Assembly (NCBI GenBank): GCA_964539395.1
Contig: CAZIIU010000008.1
Location: forward strand, 1 to 64,000
Direction: 5' to 3'
From: M55B112 sp964539395
GTDB lineage: Bacteria; Bacteroidota; Bacteroidia; Bacteroidales; GCA-2748055
Length of the DNA stretch: 64,000 bases
A model generated the notes under the pieces. It did no database searches and had not been told where the DNA came from. It saw nothing but the letters and a program-made list of their open reading frames with translations. The position numbers and the translations under genes were made by a program. Numbering within the stretch: position 1 is the first letter of the stretch; every line of letters begins with the position of its first letter. Of this stretch, positions 50,572 through 59,011 are shown piece by piece.

Positions 50572-53500
50572 ATGTTTTTAATTTTTGATACCGAGACTAC
50601 CGGCCTACCCCTCAGGGACAATGCGCCGGTTGAGGAGCTTGACAACTGGCCAAGGATTGTTCAGATCGCATGGCAGCGACACGATAAAACAGGTAAACTC
50701 CAGGAAGTTCAGAATATGATCATCCGTCCCGATGGTTTTGAAATTCCTTATGCGGCAGAAAAGGTACATGGTATTTCAACCGGGTTAGCCAAAGAAAAAG
50801 GCATTCAACTGGCAGAGGCACTGAAAGCATTTGCGGGGGCCATACAGGAATCCTCTTTCATCATAGGGCATAATGTTAAATTTGATCTGAATATCACTGC
50901 AGCTGAGTTTATACGCGCAGGGATCAGCAATCAATTACTGTCCACCCCATCGGTCTGCACCATGGAACTGACCCGCGAATACTGCAAACTTCCCGGAAGG
51001 GGAAACAGGTATAAATCTCCTAAACTTGAAGAGCTGTATACCATTCTTTTCTCAGAATCAATCACCGAGGCACACAATGCTTCTGCAGATGTAAATGCAA
51101 CTGGACGAACCTTTTTTGAACTTTACAGGAGAAGAATCATCTCACCGGAGCTGCTTCAAATTCCGTCGGAAGACCATAAAGCCTTTTTGAAAGCCAATCC
51201 GAAAAGCATTTCCCCCTTCAGAATTGACATTGATTTTCACAAAGCTGAAGAGCAACCACATGAGAGGGTTGAGATGATCGAATCTGAATCAGTGCAGACT
51301 GCATCAGAAACGGAATTTTGCCATTTACATGTCCATACACAATATTCGATACTTGATGGTGCGGCGAATATTCCATCTATGATCAGTAAAGCGGTTGATG
51401 ATGGAATGAAGGCCATCGCTATTACCGATCACGGCAACATGTTCGGAGTTAAAGAGTTTCACAAGGAGGCCCAAAAGAGGGGTATAAAACCCATCATTGG
51501 TGTTGAAGCATACATAGCCAACAGATCGCGTCATATTAAGGAGGATAAAAATCTCGATGGCAACGACCACCTGGTACTTCTTGCAAAATCAAAAAATGGC
51601 TACCGAAACCTGGTGAAACTGGTCTCTAAGGGTTGGACAGAAGGGTTTTATTACAGGCCAAGGATCGATCTTGACCTCCTGAAGGAATACAGCAAGGATA
51701 TTATTGTATCCACTGCATGCCTTGGAGGCGTGATCCCGCAGGCGATCATGAAGCAATCGGTCGAAGAGGCTGAAAAAATCATACTTGAATACAAGGAGGT
51801 CTTCGGTGATGATTTTTACCTTGAGTTAATGAGGCACCAATCGACCGACCCGGACATGAACCGCAAGGTGTTCGACGACCAGGTTTATGTTAACCGGACT
51901 TTGCTTCAGCTCGGCAAAAAGCTTGGAATAAAATGTATTGCAACCAACGATGTACACTTTATCAATGAGGAGGATGCAGGTGCACACGACCACCTGATCT
52001 GCCTGAGTACAGGCAAAGACCTCGACGATCCGAACAGGTTGCAGTATACCAGGCAGGAGTGGTTCAAAACGCAGGCTGAGATGCGCGAATTGTTCAGCGA
52101 TATTCCGGAAGTTCTTTCCAATACGATGGAAATTGTCGAGAAAATTGAGGAGTATAGCCTTAGTTCAAATCCCATTATGCCCCATTTCAGGATTCCCGGT
52201 GAATTCGAAAATGAGGATGCATACCTGAAACATCTCACCTACCAGGGTGCAAAGGATCGATACGGGACAATCACCGATGAATTGAAGGAGAGGATCGATT
52301 TTGAGTTGAACACTGTAAAACGCATGGGATTTCCCGGGTATTTTCTGATTGTTCAGGATTTCATTTCAGCTGCAAGAAATATGAAGGTTGCTGTCGGACC
52401 GGGAAGAGGATCGGCAGCAGGATCCGCTGTAGCATACTGTCTGAAAATAACTGATATAGATCCAATTAAATACGATCTTCTTTTTGAACGGTTCCTCAAT
52501 CCCGACCGGATTTCTATGCCCGATATTGATATTGACTTCGATGAAGACGGAAGGGATTTCGTACTGAAATGGGTGGTTGAAAAATATGGACATGATGTGG
52601 TTGCCCATATCATTACATTTGGTACGATGGCAGCAAAAATGGCAATAAGGGATGTGGCCAGGATACAGAAACTGCCCCTGCCTGAAGCAGACCGCCTCGC
52701 AAAACTGGTCCCGGAGCGACCAGGTATTTCATTAAAAAAAGCATTTGAGGAGGTTGAAGAGTTGCGCAAAGAGAAGAATTCTTCAAATCCACTGGTAGTC
52801 AACACGCTAAGATTTGCTGAAACCCTCGAAGGATCGGTTCGCCAGACCGGGCTTCATGCCTGTGGGATCATCATTGGCAGAAATGACCTGACTGATGATA
52901 TCCCGGTCTGTGTTTCAAAAGAGACTGACCTGCTTGTTACCCAATACGATGGAAAGCATGTAGAGGATGCCGGGATGCTCAAAATGGATTTCCTTGGACT
53001 GAAGACGCTTTCGATCATCAAAGACACTATTGAAAACATCAAAGAATCTAACGGTATTACTATAGATATTGAACATATTCCCCTCGATGATCAGAAGACC
53101 TATGAGCTTTATACACGTGGAGAGACAACAGGTCTGTTCCAGTTTGAATCTGCCGGAATGAAAAAGCACCTGAGGGAACTTAAGCCTAACAGGTTTGAAG
53201 ATCTTATTGCCATGAACGCACTTTACAGACCGGGACCAATGGAGTATATCCCCAGTTTTATCAAACGTAAGCATGGCCAGGAAAAAATCAGATATGACCT
53301 GAAGGAGATGGAAGAATACCTCAGGGATACTTATGGAATCACAGTATACCAGGAACAGGTAATGCTCCTATCAAGAAGACTGGCCGGATTCACTGGTGGA
53401 CAGGCCGATTCACTGCGGAAGGCAATGGGAAAGAAGATCCGCAAGATGATGGATGAACTGAAGGTAAAGTTCATTGAGGGATGTGAGAAAAACGGCTATG

Positions 53501-54804
53501 AGAAAACTGTCGTAGAAAAGATATGGAAAGACTGGGAAGCATTTGCCCAATATGCTTTTAATAAGTCCCATTCCACCTGCTATGCTTATGTCTCTTATCA
53601 AACAGCCTATCTAAAAGCACACTATCCGGCAGAATTTATGGCCGCGGTGCTCAGCCGGAACATAACAGATATAAAAAAGATCGGTTTCTTTATGGATGAG
53701 TGCCGGAGAATGGGAATTTCGGTACTTGGACCCTGTGTGAATGAAAGCACCCTGAAGTTTACCGTTAACAGGGATGGGGATATCCGGTTCGGACTGGGTG
53801 CGATCAAGGGAGTCGGGGAGTCTGCGGTTGAGATGATGGTGGAGGAACGAAAAAATCATGGAAATTTCCTTGATATTTATGACTTCGTGGAACGGAACAA
53901 ACTTACATCCATTACAAGAAAAACGATGGAGGCCCTGGCCATTTCAGGAGCCTTTGATTCTCTCGGTGAAATCAACCGAAGGCAGTACATCGAAGTAGAG
54001 GACAATGAAGCGACATTCATAGAACGCCTGATAAAGTATGGCAATAAACATCAATTCGAAATGAATACCCCGCAACAAAACCTGTTTGGAGAATTGAGCC
54101 GGGAAACTATTTCCAGACCTGCCCCCCCCGACTTGGATGATTGGCACATGCTTGACAAGATCAACCGTGAAAAGGAGCTGATAGGAATGTACCTTACAGC
54201 ACACCCGCTCGACCGGTTCAAAACTGAGATCGACTCTTTCTGTACAACTACCCTGCATGAACTGAAAGATCTAAAATCTTTGTCAGGCAGGGAATTTGCT
54301 TTTTGCGGTATCATAAAAACGATACGGGATACTATTGACCAATGGCGAAATAAACCCTACCTGATGGCTATAATTGAGGATTTTACCGAGTCGTATACCC
54401 TCAGACTCAGGGGTGATGATTATGTAAAATTCAAGCAATTCTTTACACCGGAATTAGCCCTGCTGGTCAGAGCCTCAGTCAATGAATGGCAACCACGCGA
54501 TGAACCTGGAAAAATCGTCTACTCCCTGAAAATAAAACATATTTACCTGCTGTCTGAAGTAAGGAATAAACTGGTAAGAGCCGTTAATCTGAGTATTCCA
54601 CTCTCCGCTGTAAATGAATCACTGATCGACAAACTTCAAAAATATACCGTTTCTGGTGAAGGAAAACTATTGAACATAAGTGTTACAGACCCGGAAAGCA
54701 ACATCACTGTCAAGATGTTTAGCAGGACCAGACAAGTTGAACTTACCAATGATTTCATCGGGTTCATAAATGATCTGCCGGAGTTGGAATTCAGGTTGGT
54801 GTGA
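50572..54804 (+). CDS. dnaE: DNA polymerase III alpha subunit with N-terminal proofreading exonuclease
   Basis: This is the replicative polymerase, 1410 residues. Residues 1-~190 form a DnaQ-like DEDDh exonuclease: IFDTETTG (Asp6, Glu8), GHNVKFDLNI (Asp105) and EAHNASADVNATG (His168, Asp173). The PHP domain begins near 250 (HLHVHTQYSILDGAANIP, AITDHGNMFGVKEF), and the polymerase core has GPGRGSAAGSAVAYCLKITD, MPDIDIDFDEDGRDFV and FNKSHSTCYAYVSYQ, then an OB fold. This is a true exonuclease-polymerase fusion, with the exonuclease ahead of PHP rather than inside it as in PolC. trxA follows 57 bp downstream with its own promoter. Confidence 0.96.
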   Translation: MFLIFDTETTGLPLRDNAPVEELDNWPRIVQIAWQRHDKTGKLQEVQNMIIRPDGFEIPYAAEKVHGISTGLAKEKGIQLAEALKAFAGAIQESSFIIGHNVKFDLNITAAEFIRAGISNQLLSTPSVCTMELTREYCKLPGRGNRYKSPKLEELYTILFSESITEAHNASADVNATGRTFFELYRRRIISPELLQIPSEDHKAFLKANPKSISPFRIDIDFHKAEEQPHERVEMIESESVQTASETEFCHLHVHTQYSILDGAANIPSMISKAVDDGMKAIAITDHGNMFGVKEFHKEAQKRGIKPIIGVEAYIANRSRHIKEDKNLDGNDHLVLLAKSKNGYRNLVKLVSKGWTEGFYYRPRIDLDLLKEYSKDIIVSTACLGGVIPQAIMKQSVEEAEKIILEYKEVFGDDFYLELMRHQSTDPDMNRKVFDDQVYVNRTLLQLGKKLGIKCIATNDVHFINEEDAGAHDHLICLSTGKDLDDPNRLQYTRQEWFKTQAEMRELFSDIPEVLSNTMEIVEKIEEYSLSSNPIMPHFRIPGEFENEDAYLKHLTYQGAKDRYGTITDELKERIDFELNTVKRMGFPGYFLIVQDFISAARNMKVAVGPGRGSAAGSAVAYCLKITDIDPIKYDLLFERFLNPDRISMPDIDIDFDEDGRDFVLKWVVEKYGHDVVAHIITFGTMAAKMAIRDVARIQKLPLPEADRLAKLVPERPGISLKKAFEEVEELRKEKNSSNPLVVNTLRFAETLEGSVRQTGLHACGIIIGRNDLTDDIPVCVSKETDLLVTQYDGKHVEDAGMLKMDFLGLKTLSIIKDTIENIKESNGITIDIEHIPLDDQKTYELYTRGETTGLFQFESAGMKKHLRELKPNRFEDLIAMNALYRPGPMEYIPSFIKRKHGQEKIRYDLKEMEEYLRDTYGITVYQEQVMLLSRRLAGFTGGQADSLRKAMGKKIRKMMDELKVKFIEGCEKNGYEKTVVEKIWKDWEAFAQYAFNKSHSTCYAYVSYQTAYLKAHYPAEFMAAVLSRNITDIKKIGFFMDECRRMGISVLGPCVNESTLKFTVNRDGDIRFGLGAIKGVGESAVEMMVEERKNHGNFLDIYDFVERNKLTSITRKTMEALAISGAFDSLGEINRRQYIEVEDNEATFIERLIKYGNKHQFEMNTPQQNLFGELSRETISRPAPPDLDDWHMLDKINREKELIGMYLTAHPLDRFKTEIDSFCTTTLHELKDLKSLSGREFAFCGIIKTIRDTIDQWRNKPYLMAIIEDFTESYTLRLRGDDYVKFKQFFTPELALLVRASVNEWQPRDEPGKIVYSLKIKHIYLLSEVRNKLVRAVNLSIPLSAVNESLIDKLQKYTVSGEGKLLNISVTDPESNITVKMFSRTRQVELTNDFIGFINDLPELEFRLV

Positions 54805-54826
54805 TAAACAATTTAAACTATTTTTG
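54796..54826 (+). promoter_or_regulatory. Promoter of trxA
   Basis: TTG at 54796-54798 (inside the dnaE 3' end) and TATTTTTG at 54819-54826, 20 bp apart. The trxA start is 35 nt after the -7 box. Confidence 0.6.
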
Positions 54827-54861
54827 CGTTATCATGATTATTCACTTAACAATAAAAAAAT

Positions 54862-55179
54862 ATGGCATTAGAAGTAACTGACAGCAATTTCGAGGAGATG
54901 GTACTCAAATCCGACAAACCGGTTATTGTGGATTTCTGGGCAGAGTGGTGCGGCCCCTGCAGGATGGTCGGACCAATTGTAGAAGAGATCGGTGCTGATT
55001 ATGAAGGAAAGGCGATAGTAACCAAACTGGATGTTGACAATAATCCGGACGTTACCCAAAAATATGGTATAAGGAACATTCCAACAATTCTGTTTTTCAA
55101 AAATGGTGAAATTGCAGATAAACAGGTAGGTGCCGTACCAAAAAGTGCTTTGGTTAACAAACTCGAAGCTCTCCTGTAA
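54862..55179 (+). CDS. trxA: Thioredoxin
   Basis: A 105-residue cytosolic thioredoxin with the redox site AEWCGPCRM (residues ~29-37), the buried Asp in VIVDFWAEW and the cis-Pro in IRNIPTILFF. Its length and lack of signal peptide fit TrxA, the electron donor for ribonucleotide reductase and other reductases. It contrasts with the cysteine-less thioredoxin folds at 19.8-22.2 kb. Confidence 0.97.
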   Translation: MALEVTDSNFEEMVLKSDKPVIVDFWAEWCGPCRMVGPIVEEIGADYEGKAIVTKLDVDNNPDVTQKYGIRNIPTILFFKNGEIADKQVGAVPKSALVNKLEALL

Positions 55180-55250
55180 GCAATACCCTCAAAACACTAA
55201 GCCGCAATTGTCATGCATATATATGCCCGGCTGCGTAATATAATATAGCA

Positions 55251-55868
55251 ATGATTAAAAGAGTTTGTGTATTTGCTGCCTCAAGTCCGGGTATTGATGT
55301 TACATACCTCGAAGCAGGCAGGGAGATGGCCGCGATTCTGGCCGGAAAAAATATTGCAATGTATTATGGTGCCGGTTCCGTAGGGATCATGGGGGCAATG
55401 GCCGATGAAATATTGAGCAGAAATGGCAGGGTTATCGGTGTTATCCCCGAGTTTATGATAAAAATGGGCTGGGCACATCCACACCTTGAAGAGATAAGGG
55501 TAGTCCAAACTATGCACGAACGTAAAGCATTGATGATGCAGAAGGTAGATGCAATTATTGCAATGCCAGGAGGTGTCGGTACCATCGAAGAGTTGCTTGA
55601 AGCCATTACCCTGAAACAGCTGGGGCAATTCCTTCAACCTATAGTTATCCTGAATACCAATCGCTTCTATGATCCGCTACTCAACCATTTTGAAATAATG
55701 ATCGAAGAGCGTTTTATGCGACCATTGCACAGCAAAATATGGCAAGTGGCCGAAAAGCCCTCACAGGTTCTTGATCTGATTGAAAACGAGCCTGAATGGG
55801 ATCCTGATAGTATAAAATATGCTGCTGTTGAAGCCAATATCGGACGTGTCAGAATCGACGGCCAATAA
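55251..55868 (+). CDS. LOG-family protein (cytokinin riboside 5'-monophosphate phosphoribohydrolase-like)
   Basis: A 205-residue Rossmann-fold protein of the TIGR00730/LOG family, which cleaves nucleoside 5'-monophosphates to base and ribose 5-phosphate. Features are VCVFAASSPGID, YYGAGSVGIMGAMAD, MHERKALMMQ and the signature PGGVGTIEELLEAIT. In bacteria the role is usually nucleotide salvage or detoxification. Its 3' end overlaps the convergent propeller gene by 20 bp. Confidence 0.9.
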   Translation: MIKRVCVFAASSPGIDVTYLEAGREMAAILAGKNIAMYYGAGSVGIMGAMADEILSRNGRVIGVIPEFMIKMGWAHPHLEEIRVVQTMHERKALMMQKVDAIIAMPGGVGTIEELLEAITLKQLGQFLQPIVILNTNRFYDPLLNHFEIMIEERFMRPLHSKIWQVAEKPSQVLDLIENEPEWDPDSIKYAAVEANIGRVRIDGQ

Positions 55869-58800
55869 CTAAAATATCATCTACCTGTTCAATATTACCC
55901 CGCCACTTCTCAATGGAATCATCAAGAATATCGCGCTGCCTTTCCACCTTTTCCCCAGAGATTTTCACCAACAACTCTTTCATGTTGGTTGATTTAAATT
56001 TTTTCAGCTTCTCACCACCGAACTGGTCAGCATACCCGTCGGAGAATAAATAAACCATATCTCCCTTTTGTACATCAACTGTTTCCGTTTTAAACTCTTT
56101 ATTCTCCGGTCCACCCAACCCGATTGGCTGGCGGTCGGCCTTTACCTCCTTTAGTTCACCATCTCTTACAAGGTACATTGAATTGTACGCACCGGCAAAC
56201 TTAATTACCATATTATTCCTGTCGAAAGTGATCAGTGAAAGGTCCATACCATCTGTAACATCCCCATCTTCACTTGTATGGTGGAGTGTCTCTACTACCT
56301 CCCTGTTAAGTTCGTTCAATATCCTTCCAGGCTCCATAATTCCATATTGGTTAACGGTCTTATTCAGGGAGTTATGCCCGATGATGGACATAAAAGCTCC
56401 AGGAACACCATGCCCGGTACAATCAACTGCAGCAATGAATTCACGACCCTCAACCTCGGTGAACCAATAGAAATCTCCACTTACAATATCTTTGGGCTTG
56501 AACAGTATAAAGGTTTCGGGAAATGGTGATTTGGGTGGCAGTATTGCGAATTGTATCCGCTTGGCATACCTTATACTATCGGTAATATCCTTGTTCTTCT
56601 GGGCAAGCTCCTCCTTCTGGGCCACAACCTGCTGGGTTCTTTCTATTACTTTATCCTCCAGTATCCTGTTTTCTCTGACAAGTGCGCGCTCCCTCATTTT
56701 TATGTATGCGATGATAATGGCACCGAGTGCCACAATGCAGGAAATAATAAACCACCAGGTTTTATAGAATGGCGGTTTAATCTGAAAACTCAATGAAACA
56801 GGCGGGTCATTCCAAACACCATCGCTGTTTTTAGCCTTTACGTAAAACGTATATTTCTTTGGAGGCAGTGCGGGATAATTCACCTGGGTATACGTATCCG
56901 GTGGCCGCCAGTCAATATCAATACCATCCAGCATGATCTGGTACTGAACTGCCTCCGGATTCAAAGTGATGCAACGATAATCAAAGATCAGGGAATTCTG
57001 CCTGTAAGATAATGTCATCCCTTCAGCTACAGGATAGGGCTTATAGTTAACCATCAACCCGGTAATATGCGTCAGAGGCTCAATAACATCTCTGGGTTTG
57101 AGCGACGGATTATACCTTGTAACACCTAAAACTGTACCAAACCAAAGGTTTCCGTCTTTATCCAGACATGTAGCATTTTGCTTTGTTTCTATCCCGACAA
57201 ATCCACTTTTTCTTGTAAATCCATATACCTTTTCTTCATCCTGATCATATTTGTTCAGTCCTTTATTCGTTCCAATGTAAATGAAATTGTTCTCATCACA
57301 ATTCAAAAGGTTGATCAGGTTGGCAAGTAAGCCATCATCCCTGACTGTAAGATGCCTAACAACCTGATCCTCTTCCATATTATACCCAAGAACACCTCTT
57401 CCTTCAGTTCCGATCCATATAACTCCGTTTCGGTCTTCTGTAAAACAGGTAGGAGTAATGCTCATGTCCAGATTTGCCTTTTTAAATTCTGAACCTTCTA
57501 TGATGTTTACCCCCATTCCACTGATACCTATCCATATCCTACCTTTATTGTCGGGATATACAGCTGATATCTCGTTGCCATCCAATCCGTTCAGCTGGGT
57601 CAGTCTGCTGATCTTGTGATTGTTTATCTCATAGTAGACAAGTCCATCCAGGGTCCCCACCCAAAGATTGTTCTGGTCATCTATTTCAAGACCGGTAATC
57701 ATCCCATGAGGAATATTGCTGTTAATTAATGGTTCAAATCGGAACTCTCCATCAGACGTGTATGTAAACAGACCCTGGCCATCTGCACCGATCCATATGT
57801 TACCGCTTTTGTCTTCTTCAATAAATCTAACCCTCTCTCCCTTAAGCCTGTAAAAATCATGAATACTGCTTCCGGATTCTCCTGTATTAATTATAGAAAT
57901 ACCCTCATTCGTGCCAACCCAAAAGCTTCCGTCGGCTACCTGGTTGATTGCAAAAACCTGTTGATTAATAAGACCGTCATCCTCAAACCAGGAAACAAAG
58001 TAATCACCCTTGAATGCACACAATCCATGCTCATTGGTACCAAATACGATATTTCCCTCCTTGTCTTCCATGATTTTCCATATTTTACTTCCGGGCATCC
58101 CATTGCGCCCAACGAATACAGTAAGTCGGTCATCCTTGTCCAAACGCCCGACACCACCTCCCCAGGTACCTATCCATATATTTCCATACCTGTCCTCAAA
58201 GAGGGCACTGATCCAGTTGGAAGTCATCCCAAGTTTAATGAGATCATACATTTTCGAATCGTCATCCTCCGGAACGTACCTGAACAATCCTCCATGATAG
58301 GTGCCAAACCATAAATTCCTGTTCCTGTCTTCATGGATACAAGTGGTTGCAAAAAAGTGGGGAACTCCGTTTACCTCAAGATGATCAAACCGGAGGCTGT
58401 CTCTGTTGAATTTCTTTACAACCGGGTCGGTAACAAAATAGAGTGTACCGTCTTTTGACAGCATACTGCCAAAAATCCTGTCCGACAATCTCCGCCCAAG
58501 AAACATCTCGTATCGCACGGAATCCAGTGGAGCCCCTGGATTTTTAATCATGGCTGCACCAGACTCCTGGGATGTGATCCAAAGATTTCCCTCTGCATCC
58601 TCGAGGATCGTTGTAATATTCGATTTGAGGTGAAGTGCCGCCTGGTCATAAATCTCAAAACTGTTTCCGTCAAATCGTGTGATTCCTCCGCCGTCATGTC
58701 CGATCCACAGGTTTCCGTGGGAATCTTCAAACACAGCTCTTACACCACCTTCGGCAATGCCGTCCTCGGCAGTGTAATTAACAAATACCAAGCCGTCGAA

Positions 58801-59010
58801 CTTGGAAAGACCGGCCTGAGTTCCCATCCAGTAGTTGTCGTTCTTATCCTGAATGATACTATAGACAGTTGACTGGGCAAGTCCCTGTGATACACTGTAG
58901 TTATCGAAGTAGTACTGTTGGGCTGTTACGCTGCCTGAAGTAATTGTCAATAACAAAAAAATTATTCGTCCAGCCGAACGAATAATTCTTCCTGCCTGGT
59001 TATATGCCAT
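55849..59010 (-). CDS. Beta-propeller sensor with Y_Y_Y domain and PP2C (SpoIIE-type) phosphatase
   Basis: A 1053-residue membrane signalling protein. After a signal peptide (IIFLLLTITSGSVTAQ) come many two-component-regulator propeller repeats of the form NLWIGT..GG (residues ~30-640), a Y_Y_Y domain (~670-735), one membrane helix (~752-772), a coiled coil (~773-815) and a cytosolic SpoIIE/PP2C phosphatase (~830-1053) with GDFYWF, AAVDCTGHGVPGAFM, LFSDGYADQFGG and QVDDILVIG carrying the metal-binding Asp residues. The architecture is that of a hybrid sensor in which a phosphatase replaces the kinase. Its ATG follows the caspase-gene stop by 1 nt, so the two are one operon. The ligand is unknown. 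I start at 59010, after the upstream stop, rather than 14 codons earlier. Confidence 0.88.
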   Translation of the reverse strand: MAYNQAGRIIRSAGRIIFLLLTITSGSVTAQQYYFDNYSVSQGLAQSTVYSIIQDKNDNYWMGTQAGLSKFDGLVFVNYTAEDGIAEGGVRAVFEDSHGNLWIGHDGGGITRFDGNSFEIYDQAALHLKSNITTILEDAEGNLWITSQESGAAMIKNPGAPLDSVRYEMFLGRRLSDRIFGSMLSKDGTLYFVTDPVVKKFNRDSLRFDHLEVNGVPHFFATTCIHEDRNRNLWFGTYHGGLFRYVPEDDDSKMYDLIKLGMTSNWISALFEDRYGNIWIGTWGGGVGRLDKDDRLTVFVGRNGMPGSKIWKIMEDKEGNIVFGTNEHGLCAFKGDYFVSWFEDDGLINQQVFAINQVADGSFWVGTNEGISIINTGESGSSIHDFYRLKGERVRFIEEDKSGNIWIGADGQGLFTYTSDGEFRFEPLINSNIPHGMITGLEIDDQNNLWVGTLDGLVYYEINNHKISRLTQLNGLDGNEISAVYPDNKGRIWIGISGMGVNIIEGSEFKKANLDMSITPTCFTEDRNGVIWIGTEGRGVLGYNMEEDQVVRHLTVRDDGLLANLINLLNCDENNFIYIGTNKGLNKYDQDEEKVYGFTRKSGFVGIETKQNATCLDKDGNLWFGTVLGVTRYNPSLKPRDVIEPLTHITGLMVNYKPYPVAEGMTLSYRQNSLIFDYRCITLNPEAVQYQIMLDGIDIDWRPPDTYTQVNYPALPPKKYTFYVKAKNSDGVWNDPPVSLSFQIKPPFYKTWWFIISCIVALGAIIIAYIKMRERALVRENRILEDKVIERTQQVVAQKEELAQKNKDITDSIRYAKRIQFAILPPKSPFPETFILFKPKDIVSGDFYWFTEVEGREFIAAVDCTGHGVPGAFMSIIGHNSLNKTVNQYGIMEPGRILNELNREVVETLHHTSEDGDVTDGMDLSLITFDRNNMVIKFAGAYNSMYLVRDGELKEVKADRQPIGLGGPENKEFKTETVDVQKGDMVYLFSDGYADQFGGEKLKKFKSTNMKELLVKISGEKVERQRDILDDSIEKWRGNIEQVDDILVIGRRF

Positions 59011-59011
59011 T

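Noticed and set aside
55215..55226. Palindrome GCATATATATGC between trxA and the LOG gene
   Set aside because: Simple AT alternation without a matching site elsewhere; no regulator implied.
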